Assembly: GCA_023398615.1 (NCBI GenBank)
Contig: JAEWSD010000039.1
Location: 1 to 20,673 of the forward strand
DNA length: 20,673 bases
DNA from: Bacillota bacterium
Lineage (GTDB): Bacteria > Bacillota > Clostridia > Lachnospirales > Lachnospiraceae
Direction of reading: 5' to 3'
Each line of letters starts with the position of its first letter. Position 1 is the first letter of the stretch. Of this stretch, positions 7,005-16,400 are shown piece after piece. A model generated the notes under the pieces. That model was not told the origin of the DNA and ran no database searches. It worked only from the letters and a program-made list of their open reading frames with translations. The position numbers and the translations under genes were made by a program.

Positions 7005-7032
7005 GCTGCTGCAAAAAGGGCGTTGCAGCAGC
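7005..7032 (-). terminator. Hairpin after the FHA gene, probable terminator
   Basis: A perfect 10-bp stem, GCTGCTGCAA (7005-7014) and TTGCAGCAGC (7023-7032), with an 8-base loop lies 18 bases after the FHA stop codon. On the minus strand it is followed by an A/T-rich stretch without a long T-run, so termination may be partial. It separates the kinase/Clp/FHA block from the MarR operon. Confidence 0.58.
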
Positions 7033-7049
7033 CTCACATTTCAATGATA

Positions 7050-7433
7050 TTATTGATTTATCTGAGCATAGGCTTCCGCAGATAATTCCGTATCATTATT
7101 CTGAGGAGGTTCCGGCCGGAAGCTGGTGTGACCTATTCTGAATATATCTCCGTAAGCTAAAGGTGTCGGCTCAGTGATACGTTTTGACTGCCCGAACTCA
7201 CCGACAAAGGTGCCGTTCGTACTGTTTAAATCTTCTATCATCCAGCTGCCGGCGGCTTTGTTCCAAAGCAGGCATGCGTGTTTCCTTGACAGCTGGGGAT
7301 CATGGGAGATAGCAACCGTACAGTCTTCGGAACGCCCTAAAGTAACTTCCGTACTGCCCTCCTCCGGTTGCAGCAGAATAGACTCACCGTCTTTCATACC
7401 GCTCATATATGTCAATTTAAGCGAAAGCTTCAT
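7050..7433 (-). CDS. FHA-domain phosphothreonine-binding protein
   Basis: The 127-residue protein is one FHA domain with short tails. The phosphopeptide-binding residues are present: G33-R34-S35, S49-R50-x-H52 (SRKH) and N70-STNG-T75 (LNSTNGTF). FHA domains bind phosphothreonine in partner proteins. There is no membrane segment or extra domain. Unlike GarA/OdhI-type FHA proteins it lacks an N-terminal ETTSVF-type phosphorylation tail; a similar ETTVF motif is in the neighbouring kinase instead. The ATG overlaps the Clp ATPase stop by four bases (ATGA), with GGAGG seven bases upstream, so it should be made together with the Clp protein. It is inferred to be the adaptor that joins kinase-phosphorylated targets to the ATPase. 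Confidence 0.93.
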   Translation of the reverse strand: MKLSLKLTYMSGMKDGESILLQPEEGSTEVTLGRSEDCTVAISHDPQLSRKHACLLWNKAAGSWMIEDLNSTNGTFVGEFGQSKRITEPTPLAYGDIFRIGHTSFRPEPPQNNDTELSAEAYAQINQ

Positions 7434-9889
7434 TCTTCATCCTCCCTCTCATAGCCGCTGCTATCCTCATCGTAATCCTCTTCATAGTCTTCGTTATCGT
7501 AATCCGCATGATCCGGATATTCATCCTCCAGGGGGAGAAACACTATTTTACCGTCTTCACCGACAGCCTTATACCGGTATGCCTGGTCTTTCCCGCCGTA
7601 CATGGCATCCACAAACGGATGAATCAAAACCTGTTCGATCGCACGTTCAAGCGATCTGGCACCCATCTTGGGGTCGTATCCGATATCCAGGATCAGTTCC
7701 TTTGCCGAGTCATCCACCTCAAGCTCTGCCTTGACCTGCTGGGCCGCTCCGAATTCCGACAGGCGTTCCTTTAAAATGATATCCAGGATTTCCTTGAAAT
7801 GGTTACGCTGCAAAGATGGGAATTCTATCACCTCCGTAATGCGGTTTACAAGCTCGGGCCGCATAAAATCGGATGCCCTCCTGCGTAATTCCTCACTTCT
7901 GGATGCGGTATTCTCCATGTCCTGCGGTACTCCGAAACCAATCCTGTCATTTGTCAGCCCATAGTTAGAGGTCATAATAAACAAAGCATTTGAACAGTCA
8001 ACCAGCCTTCCCTGATTATCCGTGATCCTGCCGTCGTCAAAGACGGATAGCAAAAGATCCAGGATATCGGGATGCGCCTTATCTATTTCATCAAGCAATA
8101 CCACGCTATATGGCCTCTTGCGCAGAGATTCGCTCAGCAGACCTCCCTGCTCACTGCCGACATAACCTCTTGACGATCCGATCAGATTACTCATGGTATG
8201 AGATTCCTTATATTCATTCATATCAAAACGAAGCAGAGACTGCGGCGATTGAAAAAGAAATTGTGCCAATTCCTTGGCTAATTTTGTCTTTCCGACACCG
8301 GTAGGTCCAAGGAACAGGAATACACCCATCGGTCTGTGAGGTGCCTTCATTCCGGCAAGTGCAGTTCTGATTGCCTGACTTACGGCAGAAACCGCATGTT
8401 CCTGGCCGATCACCCTGGTATTAAGAACATCCTCCATATCGGCAAAACGCTGCTTCTCATCACTTGACATGCGGGAAATAGGGATTCCGGTCCATTCCGA
8501 AACCACATGAGCGGTATCATCTGCCGTAACCGTAGTGATACCCTTTACCACAGCCTTTGCACAGGCTAAATCAATGACATCGATCGACTTATCGGGCTGG
8601 TTTCTGTCCCTTATATAAAGATCCGTAAGCTTAAGAGCGGTAATCAGTACATCGGGTGCAAGTGTCAAAGCATGTCCGGTCTTAGCCTGTCTCTCAAGGA
8701 TTCTCTCCACTGCCTTTTCAAGTATGGTTAAGGTAACCTCGGAGGTTAATTCGCGGACTGTTACCGGCGAAAAACGTCTCTCAAGCGCGGCGTCACGTCT
8801 GATATAACTGAAATATTCATTCTGGGTGGTAGCCCCGATACAGGAAAAATCTCCGTGGGATAACGCAGGCTTAAACATCTGAGCGGCATCCAGTGCTGAA
8901 TGCATTCCCCGTCCGGCACCTACAATGGTATGTATCTCATCGATAAACAGGATTACATCCGGCGCTTCGCTTGCCTCCTTAATCATTTGCTTTACCCGGC
9001 GTTCAAATTGCCCCCGCAGCTCCGTGTCCGCGGTCAGATCACCCATATCGATCTGGACGATCCTCTTTCCCTTCATTACATCCGGAATCGGGCCGTTTAC
9101 AATCTTCCAGGCCAGGCCTTCCACAATAGCCGTCTTTCCCACTCCCGGTTCTCCAAGCAGGATTGGATTGGCTTTCTGTGTCCTGGCCAGGATGGTAATG
9201 ACTTGCTCCAGCTCTGCCTCACGGCTGACCGCTTCCGAAAGCTTTCCCATTCGGGCCAGCCTTGTCAGATCCCGGCCGAACCGGTCAAGTGTCGGTGTAG
9301 GAACGTTTGCCTGGATATTTACCAACGGCGTAATCGCAGGCCCCGGCTGCACGGCGGACTGTTCCGGCGGTATAACCGGGGAAGCAGGTGATACCATGTC
9401 CATATTAAGCATCGTACCGTCCGCATCAAAGTCCTGGGATAAACAGGTCTGATCCGACGTATCACCGTTTAATCCGGCAGAATACGAATTGTATTCTACA
9501 CCAATAGAATGCAGATACCTCGCGGCAATATTATCCCCTTCCTCCAGTATGGCGTAAAGGAAATGCCGTTCCAGGATCGGCTGATTCATACCCGCATTGC
9601 GCTCTGCGATTTTGACTATCTTCTCCAGTCTCGGTGTGAAGGGCGGAAACAAGCCGGACGGTGTCCTTCCCTTGCCGGTCTCTTTTCTTATCTCTTCCCT
9701 TGCCCTTGCCGCATCCGAACCGTTCGAAAAAAGCAAACGCTGCGTTTCTCCGCCTTCCAGCCGCGTCATGGCAAGAAACAGATGCTCTGCTCCCAGATAC
9801 GGCTGCTGAAGGGAACGTGCTTCATTTGAAGCCGCCTCCATCAATTGAATGCAGAGTGATCTTATCCTCTGATACTCCGAATTATTCAT
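7430..9889 (-). CDS. Clp/Hsp100 double-AAA+ ATPase, ClpC/ClpA-like, without M-domain
   Basis: The 819-residue protein unfolds or remodels proteins with ATP. In order: a Clp N-domain with two repeats (about 5-135), a Pro-rich linker (about 165-200), AAA1 with Walker A GEPGVGKT (246-253), Walker B FIDE (315-318) and Arg fingers near ERRF (370-373), then AAA2 with Walker A GPTGVGKT (528-535), Walker B LLDE (598-601), pore loop GYVG (575-578) and sensor-2 GAR (743-745). The coiled-coil middle domain of ClpB/ClpC is missing (little between 440 and 465). An IGF at 650-652 lies where ClpA, ClpC and ClpX carry the ClpP-docking tripeptide. The AAA1 pore loop, normally KYRG, is ELRG, so the aromatic is lost. 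The last ~32 residues are almost all Asp, Glu and Tyr. It overlaps kinase 1 and the FHA gene by ATGA. It is not the housekeeping clpC or clpB by context. Confidence 0.92.
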   Translation of the reverse strand: MNNSEYQRIRSLCIQLMEAASNEARSLQQPYLGAEHLFLAMTRLEGGETQRLLFSNGSDAARAREEIRKETGKGRTPSGLFPPFTPRLEKIVKIAERNAGMNQPILERHFLYAILEEGDNIAARYLHSIGVEYNSYSAGLNGDTSDQTCLSQDFDADGTMLNMDMVSPASPVIPPEQSAVQPGPAITPLVNIQANVPTPTLDRFGRDLTRLARMGKLSEAVSREAELEQVITILARTQKANPILLGEPGVGKTAIVEGLAWKIVNGPIPDVMKGKRIVQIDMGDLTADTELRGQFERRVKQMIKEASEAPDVILFIDEIHTIVGAGRGMHSALDAAQMFKPALSHGDFSCIGATTQNEYFSYIRRDAALERRFSPVTVRELTSEVTLTILEKAVERILERQAKTGHALTLAPDVLITALKLTDLYIRDRNQPDKSIDVIDLACAKAVVKGITTVTADDTAHVVSEWTGIPISRMSSDEKQRFADMEDVLNTRVIGQEHAVSAVSQAIRTALAGMKAPHRPMGVFLFLGPTGVGKTKLAKELAQFLFQSPQSLLRFDMNEYKESHTMSNLIGSSRGYVGSEQGGLLSESLRKRPYSVVLLDEIDKAHPDILDLLLSVFDDGRITDNQGRLVDCSNALFIMTSNYGLTNDRIGFGVPQDMENTASRSEELRRRASDFMRPELVNRITEVIEFPSLQRNHFKEILDIILKERLSEFGAAQQVKAELEVDDSAKELILDIGYDPKMGARSLERAIEQVLIHPFVDAMYGGKDQAYRYKAVGEDGKIVFLPLEDEYPDHADYDNEDYEEDYDEDSSGYEREDEE

Positions 9890-12800
9890 CTGTACTCCTC
9901 CACCTGTTCTCTTCCTATATCGGAATTAAGCTCGATTGCCTTCTGCAGGCAGATTTCGGCTTCCTTCCCTTTATTCAGCTTTCTTAAAGAAAGCCCCTTA
10001 TACTTCCATGCGATTACATTCTCTCCGTTTAATTCGATGGATCTGTTACAGCTTTGAACAGCCTCTTTATAACGGTTTAAGTGATATAAAATCATTCCCA
10101 TGTTACTGTGGAACTCGTTATCCTGCGGGCAGATATCCAGGGAGCGCTTCGAATACTCTTCCGCCTCCCCATAACGCCCGAGACTATCCAGGACAACCGC
10201 CATTGTATCAAGAGCACAATGGTAATCCGGATCGTACTCAAGCGATTTTTCGCAGCTTTCCAAGGCTTCCTCACATCTGTCCAGACGGTAGAGAAAGTAA
10301 GCTTTCGTATTCCATACAACGGAATCAGGTTTCTCAGCAATCTCCTGATCCATTTGCTCAAGCAGTTTATTAATATATATGTCCGCTTCCTCTTTCCTGC
10401 CCAGCCGGTGCAGTGCAACGGCCTTATACTCCCACGCATCGGCATCCGTATTATCAAACTCTAAAGCCTTATCAAGAAATCCGACTGCTTCTTCGTAATC
10501 TCCGGAAAGTGTTAACATTCTGCCCTTTGAATAGTACAGGTATCCCCTGTCAGGCTTAAGCTCAATGGCCTTGCTTACGCACTCACAGGCCTCACGGTAC
10601 CTGCACATATTTCCCAGAATCGTTGCCAGCGCACTCCAATTATTAAAATCCTCCGGATCCAATTCCGCTGCTTTCCTAAAGCAGGGAAGAGCCTCGGCAG
10701 GACGATGCAGCAGGTTAAGTGAAAATGCCTTATTATACCATATGATCTGCAGGCCCGGATCGACCTCTAAAGCTCTGTCATAGTACTCGATAGCCTCCTG
10801 ATCCCGCTTTAACCTGTGCAGCAGATACCCCTTATTATTTAACAGCGCTTTATCCCTCGGCAGCCTTTCCAAACCGGAATCATAGCAAGAAAGGGCTTCC
10901 TCCAGCCGGCTCAGGTCATCTAAGGAGGAGGCTTTATAATACCACGCATCCTCATTACGGGGATTAATCTGTAAGCAGCTATCAAAGGATTGGATCGCTT
11001 CCTCATAGTGTTTCATAAAATATAAGATCAGTCCCCTGTTATACAAGGTAATTTCATCCCTCGGCTCGAATTTCAGTATTGCATCAAAGGCTTCCAATGC
11101 CTCCTGATAACGATTCAGCTTTTTCAGGCAGCTGCCCTTTTCCGTATAAGCCTTTATCGATTTTGGTTTTAACTCAATAGACCGGTCCAGGTATTCCAGG
11201 GCATTTTCATATTCCTTCTTTTCTTCCAGCACCATACCTATGTATAAGAAGCCTCCGGGATTAGGACGGATTTCAACGGATTGTCTCGCCAATTCCTCAC
11301 ATTCCCGATACCGCCCCATCTTATAATAAATATCCGCTTTATCATTTATGGCATTATAATCCAGAGAATTTAACCCTAATCTTTCATCCACATACCGAAG
11401 GGCTTCCTCAAAACGTTTCAGACTGTTCAGGCTAAGTATCCTGTTCTTCCAGTATATCGGGTCGTCCGGCTTAAGTTCCAGGGCCTTTGTAAAACATTCC
11501 AAAGCTTCCTCCGTCCGGTTAAGCTGATCAAACAATACGCCCATACTGTTCCACGCACTGTCTTCCTTCGGGCGGTTCCTCACATAGCTGCGATGAATGT
11601 CCAAAGCCTCCTCATATCTGCCCAATTCCTCATAGATATCCGCTTTTCTGTCAAATGCTTCCCAATAGTCGGACCGCCTGCCGATTACCTCATTCAGGTA
11701 TGCCTCCGCTTCCTCATACCGTTTCATCCTGTAAAGGATATCACCCTTAAAGTAAGTAAATTCGTCCCGCCCCTCCAGTACTGTCAGAGCGGAATCACAT
11801 ACAGCCAGCGCTTCCTCATACCTGTTAAGCTCCCGCAGCATATCAAATTTATACATATAGCTTGTATAGGATTTCGGATCAATAGCAAGACCATTATCAA
11901 AGCATTCCATTGCCTCCTCATACCGCTTCATCTGCTGAAGGCAGCACCCCTTATTATTCCAGGGAAGCACCGAATCCGGGTAATTATCAATCTCCATATC
12001 ATAATACTCCAGCGCTTCCTCATATCTGCCCAGCTTATACAGGGCGTAACCCTTTTCATTCCCCAGCTCTTTAACATGGGGGTTGATATCATATGCACGG
12101 TCATAATTTTCCAGTGCTTCCTCGCAGCGTCCCAGTCTTATTAAGGCAAGGCCGATTGCATGGTAGCCGTCTACACTATCGGGTTCCAGCTCCAGCATCC
12201 TTTTGCCTACATTGAATGCCTCGGCAAACTTATCCAGATGCAACAGTGAATTAAAGGAATTTAACAGTTCATTGGAGTCAAGAATATAACTGCCAAAATC
12301 CAGTACGGGCATCCTGCCTGTCATCTGATAATACCACTCTGCCATTACCGCAACGACCTCATCCCAGCTTTGCGGCCGGGCTGATTTCTCTTTACTCAGA
12401 CATTGCATGATAAATCGGCTCAGTCCCTGCGGAATACCGGAATCTACCTGCTCCGGCGCAGGCGGCATCCGTTTCAGATGCTGCTCCTTCCACTCCTCAA
12501 TTCCGGCTGCCGCAAACATCCGGTGGCCGGTGAATATTTCATAAAGGATACATCCATAAGCATAGATATCCGTATGTATGGATACGGGTTCCCTGTCCCA
12601 TTGTTCCGGAGCCATATAAGCCGGGGTGCCCGCATCGGATCCCGATGCATACACCAGGCCGAAATCCGTGACATACGGCTGAAAATCCTTGTCGACCAGG
12701 ATATTGGCCGGCTTTAAATCCCTGTGCACCAGGCCCGGAACCTTGGTCTGTACATGCTGCATCCCCTGTGCAATCTTAAGCGCAATCTCCACCTTCATCT

Positions 12801-13302
12801 CAAGGGTAATCCTTGCCTGACCCAGCCAGCTGCGCAAATCGTTCCCATATTGGCTTTTTATATATTCGGTAATGATATAAGGCTGATTATTTATTTTCTC
12901 GACGGAATAAGCCTTTGTGATATAAGGATGCTTCTCCAGCTTTATCCATAACGCGGCTTCCTCATAGAAAAGCTCCTTCAGGCCTTCATTCGAGCTGAAC
13001 TTTTTTTGTATTGTTTTTAATGCCCGGGGAAGCTCCTTCTCATGATCAAAGGTAGCATATACCACGCTGAATGCTCCATGATGAACGTTTAAGACTTCAT
13101 ACCGCTCCTCTATAAAATCCCCGGCAGCATAAAGATCTGAAAAAGCCTCTGTTTGTCTGCTGTCCTTTTGCGGTTCCAGTATTGTCTGGTAGGCATCCTC
13201 GGCCATGACCGTCTGATCACCTTCATACCTGGTGCTGTACGCATCGTCTAAAAAGACGGTTGTCTCAGATATCAAAATGTCTGTTCCATATTTTTTTTCC
13301 AT
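9886..13302 (-). CDS. Soluble Ser/Thr protein kinase with long TPR array (kinase 1)
   Basis: The protein has 1,138 residues. Residues 1-60 hold two copies of a TVxxxDAYxT motif (T15-T24 and T31-T40). The kinase domain spans about 68-350: Gly-loop region VHHGAFSVVY (73-82), ALK lysine 96, HRDLKPAN (193-200), DFG (213-215), APE (231-233). From about 375 to the end is an uninterrupted array of roughly 22 TPR units (34 residues each, W/Y-x-x-x-G, A-x-x-x-F/Y pattern). There is no membrane span and no PASTA domain, so it is cytosolic, unlike PrkC/PknB. The Gly-loop is unusual (HHGAFS for GxGxxG) and the activation segment is very short. The ATG at 13302 has GGAGGGG before it and matches the paralogue's start. 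An in-frame ATG at 13386 lies upstream of the likely transcription start. The last codons overlap the Clp ATPase gene by ATGA. Confidence 0.93.
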   Translation of the reverse strand: MEKKYGTDILISETTVFLDDAYSTRYEGDQTVMAEDAYQTILEPQKDSRQTEAFSDLYAAGDFIEERYEVLNVHHGAFSVVYATFDHEKELPRALKTIQKKFSSNEGLKELFYEEAALWIKLEKHPYITKAYSVEKINNQPYIITEYIKSQYGNDLRSWLGQARITLEMKVEIALKIAQGMQHVQTKVPGLVHRDLKPANILVDKDFQPYVTDFGLVYASGSDAGTPAYMAPEQWDREPVSIHTDIYAYGCILYEIFTGHRMFAAAGIEEWKEQHLKRMPPAPEQVDSGIPQGLSRFIMQCLSKEKSARPQSWDEVVAVMAEWYYQMTGRMPVLDFGSYILDSNELLNSFNSLLHLDKFAEAFNVGKRMLELEPDSVDGYHAIGLALIRLGRCEEALENYDRAYDINPHVKELGNEKGYALYKLGRYEEALEYYDMEIDNYPDSVLPWNNKGCCLQQMKRYEEAMECFDNGLAIDPKSYTSYMYKFDMLRELNRYEEALAVCDSALTVLEGRDEFTYFKGDILYRMKRYEEAEAYLNEVIGRRSDYWEAFDRKADIYEELGRYEEALDIHRSYVRNRPKEDSAWNSMGVLFDQLNRTEEALECFTKALELKPDDPIYWKNRILSLNSLKRFEEALRYVDERLGLNSLDYNAINDKADIYYKMGRYRECEELARQSVEIRPNPGGFLYIGMVLEEKKEYENALEYLDRSIELKPKSIKAYTEKGSCLKKLNRYQEALEAFDAILKFEPRDEITLYNRGLILYFMKHYEEAIQSFDSCLQINPRNEDAWYYKASSLDDLSRLEEALSCYDSGLERLPRDKALLNNKGYLLHRLKRDQEAIEYYDRALEVDPGLQIIWYNKAFSLNLLHRPAEALPCFRKAAELDPEDFNNWSALATILGNMCRYREACECVSKAIELKPDRGYLYYSKGRMLTLSGDYEEAVGFLDKALEFDNTDADAWEYKAVALHRLGRKEEADIYINKLLEQMDQEIAEKPDSVVWNTKAYFLYRLDRCEEALESCEKSLEYDPDYHCALDTMAVVLDSLGRYGEAEEYSKRSLDICPQDNEFHSNMGMILYHLNRYKEAVQSCNRSIELNGENVIAWKYKGLSLRKLNKGKEAEICLQKAIELNSDIGREQVEEYR

Positions 13303-13366
13303 TATAAATCCCCTCCGGATTAAATGAAGCACAGTGCTAATAAAGAGATCATTTTTTAACGTTTCT

Positions 13367-13395
13367 ATTCTATCATACTTGTACATTGATTACAA
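13367..13395 (-). promoter_or_regulatory. Promoter of kinase 1 (and the Clp and FHA genes)
   Basis: On the minus strand the -35 TTGTAA (13390-13395) and -10 TAGAAT (13367-13372) are 17 bases apart; the start would be near 13360, giving a leader of about 58 bases. The -35 block (ATATTGTA, then TCAATG) is nearly the same as in the kinase 2 promoter. The 145-bp gap shows no terminator after kinase 2, so read-through is also possible. Confidence 0.68.
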
Positions 13396-13447
13396 TATTT
13401 TGGAATTTTAATGCGGCTTAATCGTTACAGTTCAGACTATGGTACGT

Positions 13448-16400
13448 TTAATCATTATCCCTCCCTATATCGGAATTCAGTTCGAATGCTTTCCTCAGGC
13501 AGGCTTCCGCTTCTTTCTCTTTATCCAGCTTTCTTAAAGACAACCCCTTATACTTCCATGCGATTACGTTTTCACCATTTAACTCAATTGATTTAACGCA
13601 GCTATTAACAGCCTCTTCGTAACGATTTAAATGATACAAAATCATGCCCAAATTACCGTGAAATTCGTTATCCTGTGGACAGATTTCCAAGGCTTTTCTC
13701 GAATACTCTTCCGCTTCCGAACAACATCCCAGGCCATCAAGGATTACTGCCATAGTATCCAGAGCACAATGATAATGCGAATTACTTTCAAGAGCTTTCT
13801 TACAGCTTTCCAATGCCTCCTCATATCTGTCCAGACGGCAGAGAAAGAATGCTTTGGAATTCCAGGAAACATAGCCGGGTTTCCCGGCAATCCCCTTATC
13901 CATATATTCAAGAAATTTATTAATATATATCTCCGCTTCCTCTTTTCTGCCCAGCCGGTGAAGGGCAACGGCCTTATGCTCCCAGGCATCCGCATCCGTA
14001 TTATCAAACTCTAAAGCCTTATCCAGAAATTCGACTGCTTCTTCATAATCGCCGGAAAGCGTTAACATCTTCCCCTTTGAATAATACAGGTATGCATCGT
14101 CAGGCTGAAGTGCAATCGCTTTGCTTATACAATCGGCAGCCTCATGAAACTTGCACAGGTTGCCAAGTATAATTCCGAGGTTGGTCCATGCTTCGTCATT
14201 ATTTGGATTAAGTTCTGCTGCTTTCCGCAAACATGTGACAGCCTCTGCCCGAAGATTTAATGAATTAAGCGCATACGCTTTTCTAAGCCATGCTCTCTCC
14301 ATATCCGGAGCAATTTCCAAAACCTTATCATAGCATACGATCGCCTCTTCATCCCGTGTTAACCTGTGCAGGAAGGAGCCTTTACGGTTTAAGAGCTCTA
14401 TATTTCCGGGCAGCTTTTCCAGGGCAGAATCGTAACAGGCCAGTGCTTCTTCCGGCTGATTCATCTCTTCTAACACCAATGCCTTAGAATACCATGCAGT
14501 CTCATTATATGGGTTACCCTTCAGACATCTGTTAAAGGATTGAACCGCTTCCTCTTTTTCTCCCATATTATTTAAGATAATACCTTTATTATATAAGGCA
14601 AGATTATTATTCGGGTCAAATTGCAATATGGTTTCAAATACTTCCAAAGCCTCCTGATACCGTTTCAGTGCCAGCAGACAACCGCCCTTTTCGGTCAAAG
14701 CGTTGCTGGACTCCGGTCTCAGTTCTATAGCGCGGTCCAAATATTCCAGGGCACTTACATATTCTTTCTGTTTTTCCAGTGACATACCAACATATAGAAA
14801 TCCTCTGTCATTCGGCCTTATCTCAACGGACTGCCGGCCGGCTTCCCCGGCTTCCTGATATCTGTCCATTATATAATAAATATGTGCCTTGTCATTTATG
14901 GCATGGTAATCGCAAGGATTTAATGCTAATCTTTCATTCACATACCGAAAAGCTTCCTGATATCGTTCCAGATTACACAGACTAACAATCCTGTTTTTCC
15001 AGTACACGGCATCCTGCGGGTTGATTTCAACGGCCTTCGTCAGACACGCTAAAGCTTCTTCCGTCCGATCAAGGTTATCCAGCAAGCCTCCCATGTCGTT
15101 CCACGCCGCAGCCTTCTTCGGCCATTTCTTTAAATAGCTGCGGTAAATATCCAGAGCTTCCTCAAACCTGCCGAAATCTCTATGTATATCGGCAATTCTT
15201 TTAAATGCCCCCCAGTAATCCGGATATCTGCCGATAAGGTTATTCAGATATAATTCTGCTTCCTTCAAACGATTCAGCCGGTAAAGAATATCACATTTAA
15301 AGCAGGAAAAATCATACGAATCATCTAAAATCCCCAAAGCGGTATCACATAAGCTAAGTGCTTCTTCGTATCTTTGCATATCTTTTAACATATCGAATTT
15401 ATACTTATAGCTTGTATAGGATTTCGGATCAATCGTTAAGGCATAATCAAAGCATTCCATTGCCTCCTCATACCGCTTCATTTTATAAAGGCTGCGCCCC
15501 TTATTATTCCAGGGAAGCTCAGAATCGGGATAATTATCAATCTCCATATCATAATACACTAAGGCTTCCTCATATCTATCCAGTTCATATAGGGCAAACC
15601 CCTTTTCATTCGCTAATCCTTTGACATAAGGATCGATATCGAAAAGCCGGTCGTAATACTCCAGGGCTTCCTCGTAACGCTCCAATCTTATTAAGGCAAG
15701 GCCGATTGCATGCAAGCTGTCTATATTCTCCGGTTCCAGCTCCAGCATTCTTTTGCCGACATTGAATGCCTCGGCAAACTTGTCCAGCTGCAGCAGCGAA
15801 TTAAAAGAACTAAACAGTTCATTAAAGTCAAGAATATAGCTGCCAAATTCCAGAACAGGCATCCGGCCTGTTAGTTTATAGTGCCACCCGGCCATGACCG
15901 TAACAACCTCATCCCAACTTTGCGGCCTGTCTGATTTCTCCTTACTCAGACATTGCAGGATAAACCGCCCCAGTTCCTCCGGAATATCGGGATTTACCTG
16001 TTCCGGTGCTGCAGGCATCTGCTTTAAGTGCTGTTCCTTCCATTCTTCTAATCCGGCCGCCGCAAACATCCGATGTCCGGTAAAAATCTCATAGATAATA
16101 CATCCATAAGCATAGATATCCGTATGTATGGATACCGGCTCCCGGTTCCACTGCTCGGGAGCCATGTAGGCCGGTGTTCCCGCGTCAGACCCTGAGGCAT
16201 ACACCAGGCCGAAATCCGTAACATATGGCTGAAACTCTTTATCCACCAGGATATTCGCCGGTTTCAGGTCTCTGTGTACCATACCCGGAAGCTTTGTCTG
16301 TACATGCTGCATCCCCTGCGCGATCTTGAGAGCAATCTCCGCCTTCATCTCCAGGGTAATTCTTGCCCGGCCCAGCCAGCTGCGCAGGTCATTTCCATAC

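Noticed and set aside
8925..9452. Plus-strand open frame of 175 codons opposite the Clp ATPase
   Set aside because: Lies wholly within a well-supported AAA+ gene on the other strand and has no expression signals.
11593..12144. Long plus-strand open frame of 183 codons inside kinase 1
   Set aside because: Antisense shadow of the TPR codon pattern; no ribosome site, and the encoded sequence has no recognisable domain.
13303..13386. Upstream 28-codon N-terminal extension of kinase 1
   Set aside because: The ATG at 13386 lies upstream of the predicted transcription start and within the promoter, has no ribosome site, and kinase 2 has no equivalent extension.
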